Part shown: piece by piece, positions 7,807-15,165 of the stretch
Layout: every line of letters starts with the position of its first letter
How positions within the stretch are numbered: the first letter of the stretch is position 1
Source of the DNA: Nostoc sp. GT001
GTDB taxonomy: Bacteria; Cyanobacteriota; Cyanobacteriia; Cyanobacteriales; Nostocaceae
Assembly (NCBI RefSeq): GCF_030382115.1
Contig: NZ_JAUDRJ010000003.1
Location: forward strand, 4,566,713 to 4,630,712
Direction: 5' to 3'
Length of the DNA stretch: 64,000 nt
Program-made: the position numbers and the translations under genes
The notes under the pieces: model-generated
The model's input: only the letters and a program-made list of their open reading frames with translations
What the model was told of the DNA's origin: nothing
Databases searched by the model: none

Positions 7807-9066
7807 ATGAGAGAACACGTCAGCCGAGAGAAAAAAACTACTACAGGCTTCTCAATTCCATCCCTGAAACACCCAACACACGGTTTTGGTTTGGAGTCGT
7901 CGGCAATTTCACGCCAAGCGGTTCCAAAAATACAACCACTCCATAAACCACTGACTCACGATATCAGTCGCATACCACTTCATACCCAAGCAAAACTCTC
8001 AATTAGCCAGCCTGAAGACAAATACGAACAGGAAGCCGATAGCGTCGCACAGCAGATGAAATCTCTGGACATACAACGACAACAAGCGCCAGAGGATGAG
8101 GAAGAATTACAGATGAAGCCGATGGTGCAGCGATCGCCGATGTTAATGATAGGTAGCGAAAAAAGAGAACCTATAATCCAGCGAGATATCGAAAATGCTA
8201 CCTATGACAAATCCGATCCAACAAGCGCCGAGGCATCTAAGGCTTTCTTCACAGCCTATAATGAAACTGTTCAAAAGGCATATAACTATGCAATCACCGT
8301 ACCTAATTTAGGAGGTTATGGGGAATTGAACGGTTATACCAAACTTTGGGTTCAAAAGTGGAATGAACATTTATCGCAAAAGCGCCCGAAGTTGATGGCA
8401 GCAGCCTTTGGATATGTAATCGAATCATTGGTGAGTGACTCAAACTCGGAGTTTCATCCCAACATATCTGGAGAGTATTCAGTGGATACACAGGTAACGG
8501 TGGGTGGAACCCGTCCTGATTTAGTTTTGCGGTTAAAAAAAGGAAGCAACTATATTGCATGGCTAGACCTAACAGCCTCAGATAGTGTTGACCATATTTA
8601 CACGAAGGATAATTGGTCTTTAAAAGTTAGCAATTTTGCAGAAGTTACCTATCCTTCTCTTGATCTTGGCACTTTAGCCTTCATGCAACAAAATAAAGAC
8701 AATAAGGGCGGAATAAGCGAAGCGGATCTCAAAACAAGATTGGCTGCTGCTCAGGCAGAGTATGGAAAACGTAAAGAGCAATGGAAGGAGCTTGGTCAAA
8801 AGTTTGCTTTCAATCAGATTTGGAAAGAAATGAAGAAGAGTCGCGAGACCTTAAGTATGATGCCAGAATATCCACGACAATTTATTTTGGAGAAACTAAA
8901 GAACGAATTCCAGGTTGCTGAATTAGATGAAAAGCTAGTGCCAAGTATCTTAATTGCTATGGGCGTATCGGCAACACCTTGGGGCTATACAACGGGATAT
9001 AGCAGCAGTGAAAAAGCAGGTGAGGCATGGCTGATAGATAATGCGCCTGCTGAAGCTTCAACTTGA
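7807..9066 (+). CDS. eCIS-associated effector with nuclease-like C-terminal domain
   Basis: 419 residues from the ATG at 7807, chosen because AGGAAAAG precedes it and its paralogue starts the same way. Residues 1-85 match the N-terminus of the neighbouring DUF4157 protein (HDISRI, QPEDKYEQEADSVAQQ), followed by an acidic EDEEELQMKP linker. The HExxH core expected next is missing. Instead, residues ~145-419 form a different domain with E206 (FGYVIESLV), a beta-hairpin TVGGTRPDLVL (D238), AWLDLTAS (D254), and H263/K267. This arrangement resembles PD-(D/E)xK-type nuclease toxins, with the usual lysine displaced. Predicted cargo of the contractile injection system; activity is an inference from motif spacing. 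Confidence 0.65.
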   Translation: MREHVSREKKTTTGFSIPSLKHPTHGFGLESSAISRQAVPKIQPLHKPLTHDISRIPLHTQAKLSISQPEDKYEQEADSVAQQMKSLDIQRQQAPEDEEELQMKPMVQRSPMLMIGSEKREPIIQRDIENATYDKSDPTSAEASKAFFTAYNETVQKAYNYAITVPNLGGYGELNGYTKLWVQKWNEHLSQKRPKLMAAAFGYVIESLVSDSNSEFHPNISGEYSVDTQVTVGGTRPDLVLRLKKGSNYIAWLDLTASDSVDHIYTKDNWSLKVSNFAEVTYPSLDLGTLAFMQQNKDNKGGISEADLKTRLAAAQAEYGKRKEQWKELGQKFAFNQIWKEMKKSRETLSMMPEYPRQFILEKLKNEFQVAELDEKLVPSILIAMGVSATPWGYTTGYSSSEKAGEAWLIDNAPAEAST

Positions 9067-9107
9067 ATAAGTGCGATCGCCCGATACTATAAAAATTGGG
9101 TTGCCGA

Positions 9108-9158
9108 AAATTTAGACTTTCGATGAATTGTATTAAAAGTGCGATCGCTGTACTCTGA
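9108..9158 (+). promoter_or_regulatory. Second copy of the duplicated upstream region
   Basis: Shares TTTAGACTTTCGA, AATTGT and AGTGCGATCGC with 7698-7747 at the same distance from the following start codon. It lies in the 153-bp gap before the second paralogue. Confidence 0.45.
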
Positions 9159-9219
9159 TTAAAGATATCAACTAGCATAGATATTTATCCACCGACTGAT
9201 CGGGCATCAGGAGAAGTAC

Positions 9220-9969
9220 ATGAGAGAACGCGTAAGTCAGCCCAAAAAAGCAACCACTGCTTCCTTCTCAATACCTGCACTCAAACAACCGACGCGTGGT
9301 TTTGGTTTAGATTCCCCTAGTGCTTCGTCCCAAGCAGTTCCATCGGTGCAACCTCTTAACAAACCACTAATGCACGACATTAGTCGCATATCACTGCGTC
9401 CCCAAACAAAACTCACTGTTAACCAGCCAGGAGATGTTTACGAGCAGGAAGCTGATAGAGTAGCACAGCAGGTAATGCAGACGATGAGTGAGCCTGTAAG
9501 TAAGCAGTCTGTGCAACGGGAAGCATTGCCAGAGGAAGAAGAAGAATTACAAATGAAATCTCTGGCAGATACCAATATTTCGCTACAACGGGAAGCATTG
9601 CCAGAGGAAGAAGAAGAATTACAAATGAAATCTCTGGCGGATACCAATATTTCCCTGCAACGTCAGGGTGGTGGAGTTGCAGCCACATCTGATCTAGAAA
9701 CTTCAATCCAACAGGAACGGGGAAGCGGACAGCCACTCTCAGACGATATCCGGCAACCAATGGAACAATCTTTTGGGACTGACTTTAGTAGTGTCAAAAT
9801 CCACACAGATAGCCGCTCTGACCAACTCAACCAATCCATCCAGGCTCGTGCCTTCACTACAGGACAGGATATATTCTTCCGTCAAGGAGAATATGCTCCA
9901 GAGAGTCATGGAGGAAAGGAATTACTTGCCCATGAGTTAACTCACGTTGTCCAACAAAATGGCAGGTGA
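9220..9969 (+). CDS. DUF4157 (eCIS core domain) protein
   Basis: A 249-residue protein with the full DUF4157 hallmark: QPGDVYEQEADRVAQQVM near residue 70, an acidic spacer, GSGQPLSDDIRQPMEQSFG, FSSVKIHTDSRSDQLNQ, and the zinc-protease-like HELTHVVQQ (H238, E239, H242). DUF4157 proteins are linked to extracellular contractile injection systems, usually as the conserved part of cargo that carries a toxin downstream. Here the protein stops seven residues after the motif, so there is no payload. A 24-residue segment (QREALPEEEEELQMKSLADT...) is duplicated exactly. The start has an AGGAG site. Its 3' end overlaps the 3' end of the convergent regulator gene by 33 bp. Confidence 0.85.
   Translation: MRERVSQPKKATTASFSIPALKQPTRGFGLDSPSASSQAVPSVQPLNKPLMHDISRISLRPQTKLTVNQPGDVYEQEADRVAQQVMQTMSEPVSKQSVQREALPEEEEELQMKSLADTNISLQREALPEEEEELQMKSLADTNISLQRQGGGVAATSDLETSIQQERGSGQPLSDDIRQPMEQSFGTDFSSVKIHTDSRSDQLNQSIQARAFTTGQDIFFRQGEYAPESHGGKELLAHELTHVVQQNGR
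9514..9657 (+). repeat. 72-bp direct repeat in the DUF4157 gene
   Basis: Two adjacent, nearly identical 72-bp copies (9514-9585, 9586-9657) encode the acidic EEEEELQMK spacer twice. The length keeps the frame. Confidence 0.85.
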
Positions 9970-10914
9970 CGAAGGCGATCGCTGCTGGTCAATTTGCAGT
10001 GGAATATTTTCCCGCACTAGTTGCCAAAAATGCTTGATGGGAGGAATTTGCAGACGGTCTTGAGTTGTCACCATAACTACCCGACGAGTCAAACTCGAAC
10101 CATCTGCTAAACCACTAGTATTATTGCTAGCTAAAGAACGAATCGCCAGCGTAGGGTCAAGACGTGCTTCTAGTAACGCTGATTGAGGTAGCAAAGCTAT
10201 CAGTTCTCCTTGGCGCACGACTCCCCGGAAGGCATCTAGGGTATTTACCTCTAAAGCCGACTGGAGTGTAGCTTCCATTCGCTCAAATCTATCTTGGATT
10301 AAGCGTTGCATCCCATAACCATCTTTAAAAACCACTTGGGGATAACGAATTAGCTCCGACCAAGGGACGCATTCATATTGTGCTAGAGGATGATTGGCTG
10401 CGGTTAAAACTTCTATAGGTTCATCATAAAGTACTTCTACCACCATTTCTCTACTAGTGGTTAAAAAGCGATTATTCATCACAATTGCTAAATCTACCAA
10501 TCCATCTTTGAGGACTTTCAGGGCGCGATCGCTCCCCAATGAAGTCACTCGCAATTGCACATCTGGATAATCATGACAAAATTTTTGCAACACTGGTGGT
10601 AAGTAAGATCCACAGAGAGAGTGAATTACGGCAATGCAAAGTTCTGGTTGCTTTCCGGCGATTAAATCGGCTAATTCTTCTGTAGCAGTCTGCCACTCTT
10701 GACAAATTTTGCGAACGCGGGGTAACAAACGTTCGCCTCCTAGTGTCAGTTTGGCATGAGTGCTTCTGTGAAACAGTTCTATCCCCAAATCTGCTTCTAA
10801 TGCTTGGATTTGGCGACTAATCGTCGATTGGGTAACACCAGATGTTCGCGCTGCTTGTTGAAAGCTGCCAGTTTGGGCGATCGCTAGAAAGGCTTGCAAC
10901 TGCTCTAGGCGCAT
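9937..10914 (-). CDS. ntcB: LysR-type regulator, NtcB-like
   Basis: 325 residues. The N-terminal helix-turn-helix (LEQLQAFLAIAQTGSFQQAA, then GVTQSTISRQIQALEADLG) and the LysR substrate-binding domain are complete. NtcB is the nitrite-responsive activator of nitrate assimilation genes in cyanobacteria, and the N-terminal wording plus the presence of nirA, nrtP and narB a few kb away support that name over the related CbbR/RbcR group. Its last ~11 codons overlap the DUF4157 gene on the other strand, so its C-terminal tail may differ from relatives. A GTA-N8-TAC site sits directly before the start codon. Confidence 0.75.
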   Translation of the reverse strand: MRLEQLQAFLAIAQTGSFQQAARTSGVTQSTISRQIQALEADLGIELFHRSTHAKLTLGGERLLPRVRKICQEWQTATEELADLIAGKQPELCIAVIHSLCGSYLPPVLQKFCHDYPDVQLRVTSLGSDRALKVLKDGLVDLAIVMNNRFLTTSREMVVEVLYDEPIEVLTAANHPLAQYECVPWSELIRYPQVVFKDGYGMQRLIQDRFERMEATLQSALEVNTLDAFRGVVRQGELIALLPQSALLEARLDPTLAIRSLASNNTSGLADGSSLTRRVVMVTTQDRLQIPPIKHFWQLVRENIPLQIDQQRSPSSPAILLDNVS

Positions 10915-10920
10915 TTTTAT

Positions 10921-10934
10921 GTAGCCTGAATTAC
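10921..10934 (-). promoter_or_regulatory. Possible NtcA site at the ntcB start
   Basis: GTAGCCTGAATTAC fits the NtcA consensus GTA-N8-TAC. It ends only six bases from the ATG, too close for the usual activation geometry (centre near -41), so if real it would act by blocking or mark a different start. The motif is expected several times by chance in 64 kb. Confidence 0.35.
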
Positions 10935-11089
10935 ATTTATCAGTTTTATTAAGTTAACGGATTTTTATCCACAATTTAGTATAGTTTGTTACAGCTTTTT
11001 TTATATGATTGACATTTAAGTAAATCAGATTTGACCGCCTTTGTCCTGAATGATGCGCTTTGCACCGATTTTTTCGGTAAATTTCGCCA

Positions 11090-11127
11090 AAAAAATAATA
11101 GAGGGCACAAACTAAATTTGTACCCTC
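11090..11127 (-). terminator. Rho-independent terminator of the Gly/Thr-rich gene
   Basis: GAGGGCACAAA and TTTGTACCCTC (11101-11127) form an 11-bp stem with one mismatch around CTAAA. Read on the minus strand the stem is followed by a T-rich run (11090-11100), shortly after the stop codon at 11145. Confidence 0.75.
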
Positions 11128-11144
11128 CTAGAGTGTGGTAAATA

Positions 11145-11963
11145 CTATTTTCTGGAGCGAGAACCTGCTACTTCATCAGGATCGCTATAAGCCCGGACTT
11201 TTTCGCGATTACGCAGTCCAGCTAAACCAGCTAGACCAAGTAAACCTAGCCAACCAAAATTGAAACCGCGATCGCTAGGTCTTTCGGAAGTTACGACGCC
11301 TGTATTCCTGTTAGTACCTGTGGCATCAGTGCCCGTGCCTGTAGTATCGGTACCTGTTGTTCCAGTACCTGTAGTATCAGTACCTGTAGTATCAGTACCT
11401 GTTGTTCCAGTACCTGTGGTATCAGTACCAGTGCCAGTGCCTGTTGTTCCAGTATCTGTGGTATCAGTACCAATGCCAGTGCCTGTTGTTCCAGTACCTG
11501 TGGTATCAGTACCAGTGCCAGTGCCTGTTGTTCCAGTACCTGTGCCAGTACCTGTTGTTCCAGCACCAGCACCAGTACCTGTTGTTCCAGCACCAGTGCC
11601 AGTACCTGTTGTTCCAGTACCAGCACCAGTACCTGTTGTTCCAGTACCAGCACCAGTACCTGTTGTTCCAGTACCAGCACCAGTACCTGTTGTTCCAGCA
11701 CCAGTGCCAGTACCTGTTGTTCCAGTACCAGCGCCAGTACCTGTTGTTCCAGTACCTGTTGTTCCAGCACCAGTGCCAGTACCTGTTGTTCCAGTACCAG
11801 TGCCAGTGCCTGAGCCAGTGCTACCACTGGAGCTTCCGCTACCGGAGCCTCCACTGCCGGAACCTCCACTTTGGGCAGAAACTGAAGGAGGTAAGGATAC
11901 AGAAGCGAAACTGATGGCAAAGACAGTAGCTAAAACAGCTTTAGATAAATCGAAAGGCTTCAT
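11145..11963 (-). CDS. Gly/Thr-rich surface protein with WGxxGxxG-type C-terminus
   Basis: 272 residues. Residues 1-30 are a signal peptide (AVLATVFAISFASVSLPPSVSA). Residues ~32-212 are almost only Gly and Thr with Ser, Ala or Asp, arranged as tandem TTGTGTG-, TTGAGTG- and TTGTDTTG-like units. The C-terminus has a hydrophobic GWLGLLGLAGLAGL helix followed by a basic tail (RNREKVRAYSDPDEVAGSRSRK). This matches the WGxxGxxG C-terminal anchor or sorting class found in cyanobacteria, so the protein is probably exported and tethered to a membrane or the surface. Substrate or partner unknown. The other strand has long open frames here only because of the repeats. Confidence 0.7.
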   Translation of the reverse strand: MKPFDLSKAVLATVFAISFASVSLPPSVSAQSGGSGSGGSGSGSSSGSTGSGTGTGTGTTGTGTGAGTTGTGTTGTGAGTGTTGTGTGAGTTGTGAGTGTTGTGAGTGTTGTGAGTGTTGTGTGAGTTGTGAGAGTTGTGTGTGTTGTGTGTDTTGTGTTGTGIGTDTTDTGTTGTGTGTDTTGTGTTGTDTTGTDTTGTGTTGTDTTGTGTDATGTNRNTGVVTSERPSDRGFNFGWLGLLGLAGLAGLRNREKVRAYSDPDEVAGSRSRK

Positions 11964-12809
11964 GCTTATGGTTCCTTTTATGTTCTAGATTTGTGTGGTT
12001 AATTGATTTACAAAAGCAATATTGTCTCTTCAATCCACTACTAAATTAGGTAAATTCTGACAAGATAGATTGAAGAGTGTTTTACTTAGCTTCTTCTGGA
12101 AAAGTCGAAAGGATTTGAAGATATCACAACAACTTACTATTCGTCACATTAAGCAAAATAACTCATAATCAGTAATTACTATTTCAGGATTAAGAACCTA
12201 CGAAAAAATTCGCTTTTTCAGAAAAATAGAAACTAAATATTGTATTTACTTCTATTTCTTCTATTTTATTTAATTACTTATTATGAATTATTTTGTTCCT
12301 GTTAGATAGTATGAGTGTTAGTTTTTTGTCGGACTTCTACTTAACTAAAAACTTTATACAGCCAGATGCTGCTAGCAGTTGAGATTCTATTAAGAATACT
12401 TCACAATATTATTTCACCTGAGAACTTATAACTTCATACTCCAGGTGTGTCTTGCTTTAGACTTAAGGAATACTTTTATATGAAGGGGAAGGGGGAAAGG
12501 GGAAAGGTAAAAACCTCGCCCGACGTTAAGCGAAATAATCCTTGTATTTTGGGTCAGGTAAAAACCTCGCCACGTTAGGGCGACTCTATTCATCCCTTTT
12601 CCCCTTCCCCTTTACCCTTTCCCCTTTTATTGTCAGTTCAGTAGGATGGCATAAATAATTAAAGGTTTGTAGCAAAGATTTTAATCCTCTCTTCTCTACG
12701 AAAGGTTGCACTTCTCTACGTTCGCGCAGCGTGCCGTAGGCAAGTGGTACGACTCCTCTCAGTGACCACGCTAACGAGACGCTACGCGATTAAAAGTTGA
12801 CACTGAAAT
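11964..12809. repeat. Gene-free stretch with repeats
   Basis: No gene is supported in these 846 bp. Positions ~12483-12510 (AAGGGGAAGGGGGAAAGG...) and ~12594-12628 (CCCTTTTCCCCTTCCCC...) are an imperfect inverted repeat that brackets two copies of GGTAAAAACCTCGCC (12505 and 12557 regions). From ~12690 to 12790 lies a palindromic mosaic (CTTCTCTACGTTCGCG, GAGACGCTACGCGAT) of a family that recurs at 13085, 35480-35610 and 62340-62390. Confidence 0.65.
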
Positions 12810-14186
12810 TTACCATTCGGCTAAAGCGATCGCGATTCCTTGTTTTAAATCTGGTGTGATTGCGTCATTATTTGCTAACTGCTGCAATTGTTGATGTGTG
12901 GCTTCCTCATTCAGATTTTTCAGGGCGGCGATCGCATGTAGTCTCACCGATGCATTAGAATCGCCTAACAGCGAAATCAATGGTTCAATTGCTTGCATTT
13001 CGCCTAACTGTCCTAAAGACAAGGCGATCGCACTTTTGATGCTAGCAATCTTTATGGCTGGATGTTGCGTTAGCGTTGGCAAAGCCTCTCGAAGAGAAGT
13101 GTCTCGTAGAGAAGCTTGCTGTTCGCATAGCGTTCCGCAGAAAAGGCATCGCAGTATTTGCAGTAAGATTTCGGCGGCTGGTGTAGTTAACTCCGGTTTT
13201 TGCACTCGTCCCAAAACTGTGACAATTTCTTGCCATACTGTCTCGGAAGTGCTTTGATTCAGTGCTGTTTGCAAATATTCCAAACTCGATAACGTCCCCA
13301 CCCAACTTAAAGCGCGGATGGTTTCTAATTGCAGCGTTATCGGTGTCTGGGGTGAAATCAGCAAATCAAATAAGTGTTTGGCAGCGTCATCACTACCAAT
13401 CCGAGAAAGGGTAACTGCGGCTGCACAACAAACATCAAGATTAAAGTCGTAAAGTTTGGGTTGCAGTCTCGTTATTAAATCTAATGCTTGGTGTAAGTCG
13501 GGGCGAAAACCTAAACCAAGCACTGCTGCACGCCTCACTGTGGCGGCTGTATCATCCAAAGCTTTTAACAATACTGGCGGTACGCGTTCGTCATGAAAAC
13601 TGCTGAGGGCTTCAATTGCGGCGGCGCGGATTGCTGCTTGTGGATCTTGCACTACACTTAACAGCGGCGTAATGGTTTCTGGCTGCCGAATACAACAAAG
13701 CGATCGCACTGCTAACAATCGTGTATTTTCGTCTAATAGAAGTTCAGTTAGTGAAGCAATGGCAACAGTACCCATTTGTGCTAGTGCTGTAGCTGCGATC
13801 GCTTTGAGTTCTTCATCCTCATCATTTTTCAACAATTCAACTATTGACGCGATCGCTTCTGGGTGTTTAAATTCGCCCAAAGTCCTTGCTGCATACCAGC
13901 GCAATTCTTCTTCTGCGTCTTCATCTTCTAATATTTCAACGAGAGGTGGGATGGCAATATTTCCTAAGTTAGTCAATACTTTGGTGATTTCCCAGCGTTG
14001 TTGAAAATCCCCCATTTCTAAGATGGAAAGTGTTAATTTCAGGAGATATTCTCGATTTTTAACTATCTCTGGATGTTCCGAGTCTGTCCCTAAAATTAAC
14101 TGTTGCAAATATTGAATTAGTGATGACCAATCAGCGGCATTATGTGCTGCCTCGGCTTGTACCAAAAGCTGTTTGATGTTACTCAC
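12810..14186 (-). CDS. HEAT-repeat protein
   Basis: 458 residues. About ten HEAT/PBS-lyase-type helical repeats run from residue ~75 to the end (for example RWYAARTLGEFKHPEAIASI, IRAAAIEALSSF, VRRAAVLGLGF, VRLHAIAALKNL). Such proteins act as scaffolds, and some are phycobilin lyases; no catalytic signature can be named. A repeat element seems to have entered in frame at residues ~345-370. The gene shares the ntcB-nirA interval with a Rieske gene and has the same orientation, which suggests a link to nitrite reductase maturation or assembly. That link is inference; I would not assign nirB from sequence alone. Confidence 0.75.
   Translation of the reverse strand: MSNIKQLLVQAEAAHNAADWSSLIQYLQQLILGTDSEHPEIVKNREYLLKLTLSILEMGDFQQRWEITKVLTNLGNIAIPPLVEILEDEDAEEELRWYAARTLGEFKHPEAIASIVELLKNDEDEELKAIAATALAQMGTVAIASLTELLLDENTRLLAVRSLCCIRQPETITPLLSVVQDPQAAIRAAAIEALSSFHDERVPPVLLKALDDTAATVRRAAVLGLGFRPDLHQALDLITRLQPKLYDFNLDVCCAAAVTLSRIGSDDAAKHLFDLLISPQTPITLQLETIRALSWVGTLSSLEYLQTALNQSTSETVWQEIVTVLGRVQKPELTTPAAEILLQILRCLFCGTLCEQQASLRDTSLREALPTLTQHPAIKIASIKSAIALSLGQLGEMQAIEPLISLLGDSNASVRLHAIAALKNLNEEATHQQLQQLANNDAITPDLKQGIAIALAEW
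13075..13152. repeat. Palindromic repeat inserted in the HEAT gene
   Basis: CTCGAAGAGAAGTGTCTCG, TAGAGAAGCTTGCT and GTTCGCATAGCGTTCCGC match the mosaic repeat family of the adjacent intergenic region. In frame it encodes a Cys/Arg/Leu-rich segment (CLFCGTLCEQQASLRDTSLR) unlike a HEAT helix. Confidence 0.6.
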
Positions 14187-14241
14187 AATATCTTGCTTTA
14201 ATTATCATCTCTTGTCCCCTGCCTCCTGCCTCCTGCCTCCA

Positions 14242-14655
14242 CTAAGTTGGCTTAACTACAACAGAATTACCCTCAATCTTGGCGGCATAAGTTTTGAGCG
14301 CTTCTGTCGCTGGGCCTTTTTGCACTTTACCGTCAGCCCCAAATTCTGAACCATGACAGGGACAAGCGAATTTTTTGGCATCAGCTTTCCATGCTACGGT
14401 GCAACCTGCGTGAGTACAGGTAGGGTTAACAGCAGTTAGAGTTCCGGCTTTAGATGTTCCGACTACCAGCACAGGCCCAGCAGGTGAGTCTTTTGCCAGC
14501 AATTGACCTGTTTTATCTAAATCTGCCAACGTACCTACTGTTTGCCAATCTTTAGATACTGGAGTTGTTTGAGAAGAACAAGCTGCGATCGCTACAGGTA
14601 GAGAACTCGCAATCAAACCCAAACCTACCCAATTAATAAAGTCACGACGTTTCAT
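14242..14655 (-). CDS. Small Rieske [2Fe-2S] protein with Tat signal
   Basis: 137 residues. The N-terminus has a twin-arginine signal (MKRRDFINWVGLG) and ends in a possible lipobox (IAACSS). The Rieske cluster ligands are intact: CTHAGC and, 16 residues on, CPCHGS. The protein would be an exported or membrane-tethered electron carrier with a 2Fe-2S cluster. It lacks the transmembrane helix and linker of PetC, so it is a stand-alone Rieske protein rather than the b6f subunit. It is divergent from nirA across a 510-bp regulatory region. The redox partner is unknown. Confidence 0.88.
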   Translation of the reverse strand: MKRRDFINWVGLGLIASSLPVAIAACSSQTTPVSKDWQTVGTLADLDKTGQLLAKDSPAGPVLVVGTSKAGTLTAVNPTCTHAGCTVAWKADAKKFACPCHGSEFGADGKVQKGPATEALKTYAAKIEGNSVVVKPT

Positions 14656-14849
14656 AGCTGCTGAAATAATATCTAAGTTTTAGCTAACATCTGCCATTCA
14701 ATTTTGGATTTGAGATTAATCTATGGCACTCCAAAATTGCTTTAGTCATCTCAAATACCGTTGATTAAGGGTTCTACATCGTTCCTTAGTGACTTTAATG
14801 TAAAAAATGCATATTATTCATGCGTTTTTGGAAGATTATACCAAAAAAC

Positions 14850-14898
14850 GTAACAATTTATACGATTTTAACAAAAAAATCATCTTAAGTTATGAGTA
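14850..14898 (+). promoter_or_regulatory. NtcA-activated promoter of nirA
   Basis: GTAACAATTTATAC (14850-14863) is a perfect GTA-N8-TAC NtcA site. A -10 element TAAGTT (TAN3T form) lies at 14886-14891, 22 bases downstream, the class II spacing that places the transcription start near 14898. This leaves a leader of about 268 bases before nirA. The rest of 14656-15165 shows no gene. Confidence 0.75.
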
Positions 14899-15165
14899 TC
14901 GAAATTGTTACATGAACATTATCTAAACCTGCTTGACAAATTCCCAAGATGTAAATGGCCACAACTTTTCTTTAACTAACCACGGATTTGAAGTTTCGCG
15001 TTGGAATGTTCTTGAGTAAAAATAATCAGCCGTAGTTAAATATTAAGTTTTTATTCCCTAACCCTCGTAGATACAGCACCTGATGTAACTACGGATTGAT
15101 TGGTATTGGGAAATTACGACCACAGTTCCCGATCATATCAGTAATTTGCAACGAGATTCAGCCTC

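Noticed and set aside
8303..8560. Minus-strand frames inside the effector genes (also 9419-9857)
   Set aside because: Shadows of the plus-strand genes; Cys/Ser-rich translations with no domains.
9220..9969. Active zinc protease from HELTH in the DUF4157 protein
   Set aside because: The motif is the family hallmark, but catalytic activity is not established and the protein ends right after it, without a third metal ligand.
11260..11988. Long plus-strand frames (and a second minus frame) over the Gly/Thr gene
   Set aside because: Repeat artefacts: PVPVVPVP- and FQYLWYQYQC-like products. The minus-strand frame with signal peptide and sorting tail is the real gene.
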